A DNA stretch of 64,000 bases. Source: Patiria miniata. Taxonomy: Eukaryota > Echinodermata > Asteroidea > Valvatida > Asterinidae. The notes below the pieces were generated by a model. The model saw only the letters and a program-made list of their open reading frames with translations, had not been told where the DNA came from and did no database searches. Numbering within the stretch: position 1 is the first letter of the stretch; each line of letters opens with the position of its first letter. Below are positions 11,901 to 21,830 of this stretch, one piece after another. Position numbers and translations under genes: made by a program. Location of the stretch: NCBI RefSeq assembly GCF_015706575.1, contig NW_024037063.1, forward strand, positions 21,452,927 to 21,516,926. The letters run 5' to 3'.

Positions 11901-14900
11901 GGAGGCCGCTGTTCAAGAACTCAACAAAAGTGTCTTGCTGACTGGTGGGTAGACGTTTTAATTCACTCTGGCAAATTTATCAATGCTTACTTAGTTTGAA
12001 CATCATCAAAGTGTAAATACATGATATACACACAACAGTCTCACTTTTAAACAACTCCCAGATAAAAATGGATCTCAGATAAAAGATGACATTCTCAATT
12101 TGGTGCATTTGAAATAAACGAATGCAGTTGTATTGCAAAACCATTTTGGTGCACATATACTGAACATACATGCTTTAAGACACTTGTGTACAGGGTGTAT
12201 CAAAAAGAAGTATACACTCAGAAAAATGTCGACAAATATTTTTGGAATATCACTCCATACATATGGGTAGATAAACCTGTCGGGCTTTAAATGACACCAC
12301 GATCATTTGGCACTTTCATGTATGACTTATCAAGGGCTACATTTGCAAGCTTTTAAAAACGGCTTGCGCACACAAATGCGATGTTTTTAACTGGATCAAA
12401 GGCAATAAGAGACAAATCTTACATGTGGATTTTTTAATCACCATTGACTGTGGAAATGTCATTACAGGTTAAAGGGAATGTACAACATTTGTTTTTGCTC
12501 CAATTTTCAGGAATAAATGAATTTGGATGATGAGTATGTTATAGCAAATATTGTTAAAATGACTTGTTTCACGTTTTGGGCTTGTAGATGCTGGAAAAAC
12601 CAAGAAAACCATTTACATTTTTGTAGTCTGGATCCCTGACCCCACTTAAGATGAAACAGAGAATTTATAGACTTTGGGGAATTGTAAGGTCAAAGAATCA
12701 GTCTAGCAGGCTTGTACCCCTTCACAGGTGTGTAATCAATTGCAAAGAGTTTTTACAGTTTTTGCAGCAAAGAATTTGCAAGCAGTTTTTGAAAAAAAGC
12801 CAGTTTTCTCCAGCGCTGGTCGGCCGATCAGCGTTGGAAAAATGCCACTTTTCTTGAAAATGTCAGCACACCAGGAGCCATGATTTTACAGGATGCTTTA
12901 AACAGTCAATCCCTAACAATCCAGTAAGGTATTTTATCATAATTTGATCATTTCGTTTTGTGATGTTTGCTAATGTTGTATCTTCCCTTTAATCTTCATA
13001 ATGACAACCATTACTTTGGATACAGACTTCTGCCCTCCTCAACATGTTATTTACGACACGCCTGACCATTCCTCTGTCTTGTGCTATGGCAGTTACCAAC
13101 TTACCAAGAAAGACCTTTGTTTCTATGTGCACTGAAGTCTAACCATCTTGTTTGATACAGTCTGTTCAACGGCCAGAAAGACAATTCCTTGTGTAACAAC
13201 ATTCAGTAAATTTTAGGTCGTTGAGGAGGGCGAAAATGGAAAAGAAATGTGGGAGATTAACACCCGCAAATTTTTTTTTTTCAGGTCTTTGAGATTTAAA
13301 AAAAGCACATGTTGAATTTATCCTTTCAGTCAAATTCAATCAATCGACTGTTTTTTAACAGCTAAGAGCTCCCAGCCTACATAAGGCAGGATTGACTGGC
13401 TGGGACCGTTTATGTAACTTGATACAGCTATGCTTTGACTGTAGGTGATTGATAGGACAGCTGTGCCTATCACATGCCTTCTTTTGTCTGTTGAATGTAT
13501 TTGACTAGTCACAGTGCTTGCTTGAAATATATGATCTGACTGTTGGTGATTAACCTGTGTAAAAGGCTTGGCAGGGGAAGAGGATTTATTTTTTGTCTAT
13601 TCAAAAGATGGAATTTTGCGTCGGGGTGATGTTAATCAATATTAGGTTTTGCCCTTCACCGACGTATAAGCAGTGTATACTCGAATGAAAGTTTGAGAAA
13701 TCACTCGAATGGGACTCGAACCCACAACCTCCTGCTTTCTAGTGCAGACGTCTTACCACTCGACCACCGAGCTTATGGGATCGGCTGGCTGGTTCGAATC
13801 TGATGTACATGTAGCAGCGGGTACCGCAATTAAACTATTCCTAAGATGGAATATTAACTTTGTTTTTGACTGTCTGGCTGTTAACACAGCAGGAGGGTTC
13901 ATGTTATGTAGAGTATGCAGTAATGAAGCAGGCTTTTTCTTCTGTTCACAGTGGAGAAGCTAGAGACAAAAGTGACGTCTGTCCAGGGTCTACTGGAACA
14001 GCAACAAGTCAAACTAGACAGCCTTACAGCCAGTGTGGTGACCACCAGAGCCATCACATCAAGCAGTAGTAGTACCGAGATAGCTGATGTGAAGGCCGAG
14101 ATCACCTCACTCAAAGGACTGCTGCTGAACAGGTATAGAAAGCAGTGGTTATTCAGTCATAGGCTGTGTCATATTTCATGCAGGTGAATGTTTATTTGTG
14201 ACTGTGAAAGACAAAGAAATAAACTCGCCTGGTTAACAAATGAAGCCAACTTTTATAGACCAATACAATGTGTTAGGGACTGAATCTGGAGGATTGTACA
14301 GCATGTGTCAATAAAAATGTAGCAGCCAATCCATATATATTAAAAAGAAAATAACCACAATCTATTTTTGCAAAACCTATCTCTGTTATATCCCCAAAAA
14401 GTGTCCGTCTGACTATTTTTGAAATAAGTACAAAACATGAGGTCAATTTTGAAAATATTTGGTTGTGCAGATACTCCTAAGCCTTGGCCTCAACCCCTAT
14501 GAGTTTCATTTAATTTTAGTCACGCATCACTACACAATTGTCAATTGATCACAACAAGATTTTTGGACCCTGTGACCAAGTTCCTTGTCTTATTCAATTT
14601 CATTGCTGTGTTATGTAAGCTGTGTTACTCCTTCATGTTGTAAAGAGGGCTGCAGTTGCGATTGGAATCATTTGCCTGGCTATCAGTCATCATGGCAAGA
14701 CCTCACTTTAATGCTCAATGGCAAATGATTCCAATCCCAAACCACATCAGCCATTTTTTCCACAACATGAAGGCTTCTACACAGCTTAAATAACACAGCA
14801 CTGGAATTGATTAAGTCGTGAACTTAGTCACAGGGTCCAAAAATGTCAATTGACAATTGTGCAGTGAAACACAATTTTTTTGAAACACTGTAGTGAATGG

Positions 14901-15881
14901 TAGGTTAATCAAGTGATTTTATGTTGGAGAAAAAAAATAGCTGTCTGAAACGAAACATTTGTTTCTTGGCCCCATGTTTTTTCCAAGCTTGCAAGCCACG
15001 GTTGTATTGCCATATTGAAGAATCCTTGTTGGTTTACCAGAAATAATAAATAACTTAAAGGTAGGGTAGATCATTTGCAGCTATCCAAAAAGTAACTGTC
15101 CAAATTATTGTTGAAAAGCATACTTGGTTTGAAGATAGTAATGGCACTAAACTCCCTGTGAAATTATTCTTTCTTGCATGCTGTCATGAACAATGAAAAA
15201 AGGCCATTTCCAACGATGCGTCTAAAGACTCATTTTTGGAAATTTCCATTTGTAGTTCGTTTTTAATTCAGTGAAGCCATGAATGGGTGCGTGCAAGCGT
15301 TGATACGATGCACGCACACGCCCAGTTGTCGTAATTCGTCGGTTCAGTGCGCGCCATTGCGTAACTGCAATCGGCTGAATGAGAACGTCTACCAGACGCT
15401 GAATTCGGGCACAACTCAAATCATGATTCAGCAACTTTTGATTCAGCAAACTTTCCAAGACTTGCGTGTCATCTCTGATTGAGTGTTATTTGATCTTATC
15501 TGACAGTTTGTATTTTGATTCTCTGACAGGCACCAGTTTCCTGCCACTCCACAGCCATCTCCCATCCCATCCTGGCAACGTGTTAACCCAGCCACTGACT
15601 CAACTCCCAGAAAACCGCTCGAATCTCAACCCCAGCAAACCGCCGACCAGCAGACCACCGACCAGCAGACCACAGGGACGAAGACAGCCACTGCCAACAT
15701 CCTGAATGCCTCTGAAGTGGGCGTGACCAACGGTGACCTTGGTGTTGTCAATCACAGTGAGGGCGTGGCTAATGATGATGATGAGACCCTTGATATGAAT
15801 ATTCATGAGAATGGGACAGCTCTCAAGGATGACACTGCCGGAGAATTGGCCAATCAAATGGATGTTGCCCAGGCAACTTGA
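5969..15881 (+). CDS. PEX14: Peroxisomal membrane docking protein PEX14, complete, 8 exons
   Basis: Docking subunit of the peroxisomal matrix import machinery; in this family it binds the cargo receptor PEX5 and PEX13/PEX19 at the membrane. Exons: 5969-6007, 8778-8861, 9669-9753, 9969-10115, 11284-11390, 11842-11944, 13952-14132, 15530-15881; total 1098 nt, 365 aa (human 377). The conserved N-domain runs about 37-85 (VPRENMIATAIRFLQN, then KKAFLQKKGLTTQEMEIAI). The two aromatic receptor-contact residues F48 and F65 keep the human spacing (F35/F52). A Pro-rich linker (GQPVPPR) precedes a membrane segment at about 135-152 (YTAIAVIIGGMSYGVYKLI). Coiled coil follows at about 160-248, including the typical DVKAEITSLKGLLLNR. 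The tail is Ser/Pro- then Asp/Glu-rich. The start chosen is MTSTESLPEDQAK; its donor (AAG|GTTGGT) is weak, so the in-frame ATG at 8778 is an alternative. Confidence 0.95.
6008..7277. other. PEX14 intron 1, 5' part, no feature assigned
   Basis: AT-rich with several T-runs (for example around 6660). Open frames on the minus strand at 6067-6619 have no recognisable domain and no splice context. I see no gene here. Confidence 0.4.
7278..7788. mobile_element. Fold-back element in PEX14 intron 1
   Basis: The left arm (AAAGCCAATTTCATAAGCTA at about 7286, AATGACCCTAAAACCTGTTT at about 7366) is inverted in the right arm (AGGTTTTAGGGTCATTG at about 7666, TAGCTTATGAAATTGGCTTT at about 7749). Arms are about 125 bp around a spacer of about 260 bp. 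No coding capacity. Confidence 0.7.
7789..8777. other. PEX14 intron 1, 3' part, no feature assigned
   Basis: Unique-looking intron DNA up to the acceptor TATATAG at 8777. Some CpG-containing sequence at 8500-8690, but no exon, repeat or RNA gene could be supported. Confidence 0.4.
9059..9574. mobile_element. Fold-back element in PEX14 intron 2
   Basis: Two arms of about 240 bp fold back on each other. The left begins ATACAGGGCGAGTCCAAAAA and the right ends with the inverted TACTCACCCTGTAT. Inner arm marker: GTGTTCTTTCAGCAAAACGA at about 9288 and its complement at about 9345-9363. It ends 94 bases before exon 3. A related single end (TACAGGGTGTATCAAAAAGA) is at about 12191. Confidence 0.85.
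10256..10784 (+). mobile_element. MITE family A, copy 1 (PEX14 intron 4)
   Basis: Ends TTAAAGGGAATATACAACAT and the inverted GTATATTCCCTTTAA. Within it are a perfect central palindrome at 10421-10448 (arms CCAACGCTGA and TCAGCGTTGG) and an inner inverted pair (CTGGTTCCCTGACC and GTCAGGGAACCAG). Other copies: 12470-12996, 34370-34620, 39196-39745 and 51311-51500. No ORF of note. Confidence 0.85.
10785..11170. repeat. CCTCAATCCTCCAAAA dispersed repeat, copy 2
   Basis: Begins CCTCAATCCTCCAAAATC and repeats the inverted form (ATTTTGGAGGAT) several times up to about 11168. It shares the body GTAGGCTGTACCCAGCATTG with 958-1245. It abuts the MITE at 10784 with almost no gap, suggesting nested or linked insertion. 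Confidence 0.65.
11485..11700 (+). mobile_element. tRNA-derived SINE (PEX14 intron 5)
   Basis: A tRNA-like head has box A (TGGTCTAGCGGTGG) and box B (GGGTTCGAGCCC) in plus orientation. The body includes GTGCCCTTGAGTAAGGCGCT and GTTAAATGGGTACC, shared with the SINEs at 43857, 46960 and 49315. Lineage-specific; I cannot name the published family. Confidence 0.75.
12180..12460. repeat. Truncated element related to the 9059 fold-back
   Basis: TACAGGGTGTATCAAAAAGA at 12191 resembles the outer end of the element at 9059-9574. No matching right end was found, so it is probably a fragment. Confidence 0.3.
12470..12996 (-). mobile_element. MITE family A, copy 2 (PEX14 intron 6)
   Basis: Same family as 10256-10784 in reverse orientation: TTAAAGGGAATGTACAACAT at the left and CTTCCCTTTAA at the right. 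The palindrome is at 12810-12837 (arms CCAGCGCTGG and TCAGCGTTGG, two positions reduced to G:T). Confidence 0.8.
13320..13600. repeat. Dispersed repeat shared with 27270-27570
   Basis: Contains GGATTGACTGGCTGGGAC, GCTATGCTTTGACTGTA and similar words. These recur in inverted, diverged form at 27270-27570 in SFI1 intron 1 (GTCCCAGCCAGTCAATCCTG). Nature unknown, probably an old transposon family. Confidence 0.6.
13605..13840 (-). mobile_element. tRNA-derived SINE, second family
   Basis: The minus strand has box A (GGTGGTCGAGTGGTAAGACG) and box B (GTGGGTTCGAGTCCCA). The downstream body is marked by CACCCCGACGCAAAATTCCA. Further copies: 44590-44815, the rearranged 49600-49870, and a head-less fragment at 50684-50770. 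Not a functional tRNA; the flanking body and multiple copies argue for a SINE. Confidence 0.75.
14515..14885. mobile_element. Fold-back element in PEX14 intron 7
   Basis: ACACAATTGTCAATTGA at about 14532 is inverted as TCAATTGACAATTGTG at about 14847. Inner arms GGAATCATTTGCC and GGCAAATGATTCC meet around a short centre near 14690. Arms about 165 bp. Confidence 0.75.
15055..15480. mobile_element. Non-autonomous element related to 26733-27289
   Basis: Left part TAGATCATTTGCAGCTATCC, followed by a GC-richer middle with GAACGTCTACCAGACGCTGAA. The inverted relative at 26733-27289 has full terminal repeats; this copy seems to lack its right end. It stops 49 bases before PEX14 exon 8. Confidence 0.6.
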
Positions 15882-17045
15882 ATACACATGCAACCATAAT
15901 GCCATCCCACACAAAAACTAATGATCAAAATTTCCGAAATTATCGCATTTCATTGAGCTGCGGCTGCGTGGAGCGTTTGTTACTAATTAACTAACGAACT
16001 AACACACGGACCAACTGAGATGCACAATGATTTGTTGCTAAGAGTTTGGTCATAATTTAACAAAAAATCATGACACGTATGATTTTGATTCTTAATGATT
16101 TAAAGTCGATGAGCTTGTTTATGTAATTTTCTCGTGTTCCACCCTTAATCAGACACATGAAACACGAATTAATTTTTGCACTAGTTCCACATGCAAATTT
16201 TCCTAATATCTTCTTTTGTGTTTAAGTGATGCAATTGATTCGCTCTTTGCAAGCTTCCGCCAAAGCATGCAGACCCTCGATCGGACAACTTTACAAGCAT
16301 AGCCGGTTCAGTGATTCCCGTGTATACACGGGAATCCTTATTCGGCTGTTTTTATTGTGTAAAGTTCCCAGATCGAGGCTGTGCGTGCTCATGGCGTAGC
16401 GTGCAAAGAGCGAATTGTTGCAGAATGAAGAGATTCTCAGAATGTGATCCAAAATAGGGGTGTGCATTTACGGGTAGTACAGGAACCAGGTACACGATTG
16501 AAGTAAAACTAGGGGTACTCCGGTACCCGTTAAAAAAAATCACACCAAATATGCCAAAATTCAAATCTGGGAAGTTGCTGTTGAGATTGTTTACAAAGGT
16601 CCGCACGATAATACTACCGCATCGGCGCATCAATATGTCAACACACAAGTGTGTACATTGAGCTTTATAGCTTAACGGTGTAAACTGCTGCTTATGCAAT
16701 CGTCATAAAATGTGAATTTGTTTTGTTTTCCCATGTGGCCTGGTTTTCATTTTGAAAATTCCCCACAAATGACTTCAAAACCTATAATTTTCATTGTCTG
16801 AGAAGTTACTAACTAATTTGTAAAGTTGGTTATGGGTAACCGATCTCATAATCTGAAACCGGTTCCCGAGTCTGTTCCCGACATAAACGGTTTCGGTTAC
16901 TCGGATACCTGGTTCTGATGCACAGCCCTAATCCAACAAGTGTTTTGAAGTATTTTTATTTTCTTAATTTGGTAATTAATTGTGTTTTAGATATATCCCT
17001 ACTAATTCCCCAATGATCGTCAATTTGGAACATCAGAGAATAAAA
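15882..17045 (+). other. Probable PEX14 3' UTR and poly(A) signal
   Basis: After the stop codon, AATAAA occurs at about 17039-17044 and again at about 17060, with AT-rich sequence around it. Most of 16454-16931 inside it is a mobile element. The UTR extent is inferred only from the signal. Confidence 0.35.
16454..16931. mobile_element. TIR element, TAGGGNTGTGCA family
   Basis: The left end ATAGGGGTGTGCATTT and right end GATGCACAGCCCTAAT are inverted repeats. The interior has GGTACCCGTT and GTTCCCGA-type words. A related element is at 33733-34100. Confidence 0.65.
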
Positions 17046-17539
17046 GATTGATATTGTAAATAAATATATATTGTTTAATTGAAACTAGTTGTTTGTCTTG
17101 AGTAATTTATCTTCGATGTTTGTCTCATTTTAAAAACCATGCTTTTGCTATGCCATTATGGAACCTTGGTACATTAGAGATGGAGGGTCTAAATTCTCAA
17201 AACCCAAACTGGCCGGGAGCAAAAGTCCAAAAAGGAGCCCAGCTTCAATTGTTTGGGGGTCGCATTTGTAAGCTCCGACGGGGATAATTTTGATACATTT
17301 CATGCAAGACCACCAGATACTATTGTGCACTTGCTCTTGTTTAATGTTGGGGACCACCCAGTGGCTATCCAGACGAGGGAAGGGGGCACCTTGCCTTGCC
17401 CCTCCTTTTGGATCTTTTTGACAATTTTTTTTCAGCAATTATTCAAATAAATGGTTAGAGAGTTTTTGACATCAAGCCCAAAAAAAGAAAACCCGCTCAA
17501 AAACATGCGCCGTGAAAATGGGCATATAGTTATTTGCAG

Positions 17540-17674
17540 TAAGCATTATAATGGTTTCGCTCCCGCCTTCCTGTTTGCAGGGCTTGGGGTACAAGCGAAA
17601 ATAATGGTCAGTTTTGAAGAGCGCCCCCATTTGGAAAGTTGGGTGCGAGCCACCGAGCAGCATGCGGTTGGCCC
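17540..17674. repeat. Hairpin-type element next to the satellite
   Basis: GTTTCGCTCCCGCC with CTGTTTGCAGGGC and ACAAGCGAAA form a partial inverted repeat. Related words (GAGAGGGCGCCC, CATTCGCTC, CCCGCCCTGCAAACAGGG) recur at 21738-21830. It directly borders the first satellite unit. Confidence 0.5.
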
Positions 17675-19450
17675 TAGGAAACGGCCAAACGGCTGATTTT
17701 CTACCTCAGCACACGCCATACGGTCGTGTACAATGCGCCTGTCCATAGGAAACGGCCAAACGGCTGATTTTCTACCTCAGCACACGCCCTATGGTCGTGT
17801 ACAATGCGCCTGTCTATAGGAAACGGCCAAACGGCCGATTTTCTAACTCAGCACACGCCGTATGGTCGTGTACAATGCGCCTGTCCATAGGAAACGACCA
17901 AACGGCCGATTTTCTAACTCAGCACACGCCCTATGGTCGTGTACAATGCGCCTGTCTATAGGAAACGGCCAAACGGCCGATTTTCTAACTCAGCACACGC
18001 CCTATGGTCGTGTACAATGCGCCTGTCTATAGGAAACGGCCAAACGGCCGATTTTCTAACTCAGCACACGCCGTATGGTCGTGTACAATGCGCCTGTCCA
18101 TAGGAAACGACCAAACGGCTGATTTTGTACAGCGCTATTGGCAATACACGCGTGCACAATCGGCCGTGTACAAAAACTGCCATATACGGGGTTCAAATGG
18201 GATTTTCGCTATGGTCCAAAAAGCTGGTCTGCGGTTTTTAGGATAAGTTTACGCTTTAGAGCAGGGAACCAGTTACCGTGTGTGTCGCAGAAGTTTAGAG
18301 TAGAGTTGCTCACGAAAAAGGAGTGGATAGAGTCTTTTCGTGTAAACTACAACTTGCAATAAAACACAAAAATACAACTAGAGGTATTTATTTCATGATT
18401 TCAAGGGTTTGGCATCATATTTGAATGAATTAATCCAATCTAATTTCAATTAATTTTTGAAAAATCTCGGCACACCGCCATAATATGGTCGTGTACAATG
18501 CGCTTGTCCATAGGAAACGGCCAAACGGCTGATTTTCTACCTCAGCACACGCCATACGGCCGTGTACAACGCGTTTGTCCATAGGAAACGGCCAAACGGC
18601 CGATTTTCTATCTCAGCACACGCCATACGGTCGTGCACAATGCGCTTGCCAAAAGGAAACGAACGGCCAAACGGCTGATTTTCTACCTCAGCACACGCCG
18701 TATGGTCGTGTACAATGCGCTTGCCCATAGGAAACGGCCAAACGGTTGATTTTGTACTGCGCTATTGGCAATACACGCACGCGTGCACAATCGGCCGTGT
18801 ACAAAAACGGCCATATACGGGGTTCAAATGGGATTTTCGCTATGGTCCAAAAAGCTGGTCTGCGGTTTTTAGGATAAGTTTACGCTTTAGAGCAGGGAAC
18901 CAGTTACCGTGTGTGTCGCAGAAGTTTAAAGTAGAGTTGCTCACGAAAAAGGAGTGGATAGAGTCTTTTCTTGTAAACTTCAACTTGCATTCATAAATAC
19001 CTCAGACAGTTTAGCCATTCGTATTGGTCGAGAGCCCGTCACGTGGCCGGTATTAAACGGATGATAAAGACATGGCTAGCTGGTCTTAAACACTTTTCCA
19101 GTGTCACAATAAAATATGGACTCCTAAAAATCCAGTGCCTCTTATCGTTTCATTGGTTGAACGTTCACAATCCTCACGTAGGCATGCGCAACACTACCAG
19201 GGAGTTAGAATTTTATAGTTCTAAATTCAAAACGCAACGCGCCAGGTGCGTTCTGCGCGACATCGCGTAGAACATGATACGCGCGCGTCAATCTCCATAA
19301 AAGGGTTGTTTTCATCTTACTCGCCAGCTGAACACTCCATTATTTTGCAGGAGGGATGTTTCAAAAAGCATAAAGTGAATTTGTTGAACAAAATCGGGAT
19401 GTTTTGAACGAATTATATGATTTTTTTTTACCGAAAAGGTATTTATGAAT

Positions 19451-19615
19451 GGGAATAAATATGTACTCCGTCGGTATTTATCACTCTGTTTAATACCACT
19501 TAGAGTCTGGGTGCTGATAATTACCCTCGCCTCCGGCTCGGGTAATTATCAGCACCCAGACTCTAAGTGGTATTAAACAGAGTGATAAAAACCTCCGGAG
19601 CACACATTTATTCCC
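19451..19615. mobile_element. Palindromic element interrupting the satellite island
   Basis: Inner arms are a perfect inverted repeat (from TTTATCACTCTGTTTAATAC through CTGGGTGCTGATAATTACC), with a centre near 19527-19540. Outer arms (GGGAATAAAT and ATTTATTCCC) pair less well. It sits within 18993-19616, where the satellite tail is broken. Confidence 0.8.
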
Positions 19616-21090
19616 TTAATAAAACACAAAAATACAACTAGAGGTATTTATTTCATGATTTCAAGGGTTTGGCATCATATTTGAATGAATTAATCCAATC
19701 TAATTTCAATTAATTTTTGAAAAATCTCGGCACACCGCCATAATGGTCGTGTGCAATGCGCTTGTCCATAGGAAACGGCCAAACGGCTGATTTTCTACCT
19801 CAGCACACGCCATATGGTCGTGTACAACGCGTTTGGCATAGGAAACGGCCAAATGGCTGATTTTCTATCTCAGCACACGCCATAATGGTCGTGTACAATG
19901 CGCTTGTCCATAGGAAACGGCCAAACGGCTGATTTTCTACCGCAGCACACGCCCTATGGTCGTGTACAATGCGCCTGTCCATAGGGAACGACCAAACGGC
20001 TGATTTTCTACCTCAGCACTCGCCATATGGTCGTGTACAATGCGCTTGCCCAAAGGAAACGGCCAAACGGCTGATTTTGTACCGCGCTATTGGCAATACA
20101 CGCGTGCACAATCGGCCGTGTACAAAAACGGCCATATACGGGGTTCAAATGGGATTTTCGCTACGGTCCAAAAAGCTGGTCTGCGGTTTTTAGGATAAGT
20201 TTACGCTTTAGAGCAGGGAACCAGTTACCGTGTGTGTCGCAGAAGTTTAAAGTAGAGTTGCTCACGAAAAAGGAGTGGATAGAGTCTTTTCTTGTAAACT
20301 TCAACTTGCAATAAAACACAAAAATACAACTAGAGGTATTTATTTCATGATTTCAAGGGTTTGGCATCATATTTGAATGAATTAATCCAATCTAATTTCA
20401 ATTAATTTTTGAAAAATCTCGGCACACCGCCATAATGGTCGTGTGCAATGCGCTTGTCCATAGGAAACGGCCAAACGGCTGATTTTCTACCTCAGCACAC
20501 GCCATATGGTCGTGTACAACGCGTTTGGCATAGGAAACGGCCAAATGGCTGATTTTCTATCTCAGCACACGCCATAATGGTCGTGTACAATGCGCTTGTC
20601 CATAGGAAACGGCCAAACGGCTGATTTTCTACCGCAGCACACGCCCTATGGTCGTGTACAATGCGCCTGTCCATAGGAAACGACCAAACGGCCGATTTTC
20701 TACCTCAGCCACGCCGTATGGTCGTGTACAACGCGTTTGTCCATAGGAAACGGCCAAACGGCTGATTTTCTATCTCAGCACACGCCGTATGGTTGTGTAC
20801 AATGCGCCGGTCCATAGGAAACGGCCAAACGGCTGATTTTCTACCTCAGCACACGCCGTATGGTCGGTCGTGTACAATGCGCCGGTCCATAGGAAACGGC
20901 CAAACGGCCGATTTTGTACAGCGCTATTGGCAATACACGCGTGCACAATCGGCCGTGTACAAAAACGGCCATATACGGGGTTCAAATGGGATTTTCGCTA
21001 CGGTCCAAAAAGCTGGTCTGCGGTTTTTAGGATAAGTTTACGCTTTAGAGCAGGGAACCAGTTACCGTGTGTGTCGCAGAAGTTTAGAGT

Positions 21091-21530
21091 AGAACAACAG
21101 ATTGTATTGGATTGATGATTGCGCCCGATTATTGGCCATGATATTTGACATAACAGGCTTGAAAATTGACGTGAACCGTGGTAGAATAAGTTTAATATGA
21201 TTTTAAGAAAAAAGTGTTTTATCACGAACAATTCATTCCTTAGCTTGGTCACTTTTATCTAAACAAAAAAGAACACTCTTGTGGAGACAATAACTGCAGA
21301 ACAACACATTGCATTGGATTGAAATTGCGTCCGATTATTGGCCATGATTTTTGACACAACCGGTTTGAAAGTTGACGTGAACCGTGTAAGAATTAATTTA
21401 ATATGATTTAAGGAAAATACAGTGTTTTAATCGCGAAAAAAATCATTCCGAATCTTAGTCACTTTTTATTGAATAAAAGAAAAAAACTCTTTATGGAGAC
21501 AGCAACTCCAGAATAACAAATTGTATTGAT
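21091..21530. repeat. Tandem repeat of about 207 bp
   Basis: Units start AGAACAACAGATTGTATTGG (21091), AGAACAACACATTGCATTGG (21298) and AGAATAACAAATTGTATTG (21510), giving steps of 207 and 212. Each holds CGATTATTGGCCATGAT and TTGACGTGAACCGTG. The start of the unit also occurs inverted at about 22320-22357, beside the inverted satellite tail. Confidence 0.8.
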
Positions 21531-21602
21531 ATATGAAATTTCGTTCGATAATTAGTCGTGATGTCATTACATCACGACTAATTATCGAACGAAATTTCAT
21601 AT
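21531..21602. repeat. Perfect 34-bp-arm hairpin
   Basis: Left arm ATATGAAATTTCGTTCGATA plus AT TAGTCGTGATGT, loop CATT, then the exact complement. It lies at the start of the third unit of the 207-bp repeat. Confidence 0.9.
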
Positions 21603-21737
21603 AACATAACATAACAAATTTTAAAAAATCGACGGGAACCGTGAAAGATTAAATACACACAACGACAAGAAAACAGCAGTGTGTAAGGATGCTCCGTACT
21701 TTCTGCTGCCATCAATTTCTTCCAAAGGAGGAGAGGG

Positions 21738-21830
21738 CGCCCTACATAAACACTGGTCAGCATTCGCTCTTTCCCCCGCCCTGCAAACAGGGCGGGGGTA
21801 CCGTACGAGCGAATGGTCAGCACCGTATGC
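21738..21830. repeat. GC-rich hairpin element
   Basis: CCCCCGCCCTG, loop CAAA, CAGGGCGGGGG, flanked by the imperfect inverted pair CATTCGCTC and GAGCGAATG. Related to 17540-17674. Confidence 0.65.

Noticed and set aside
13697..13780. tRNA-like segment, minus strand
   Set aside because: Good boxes, but it is repeated with the same SINE body at 44590 and 49600; a SINE head, not a tRNA gene.
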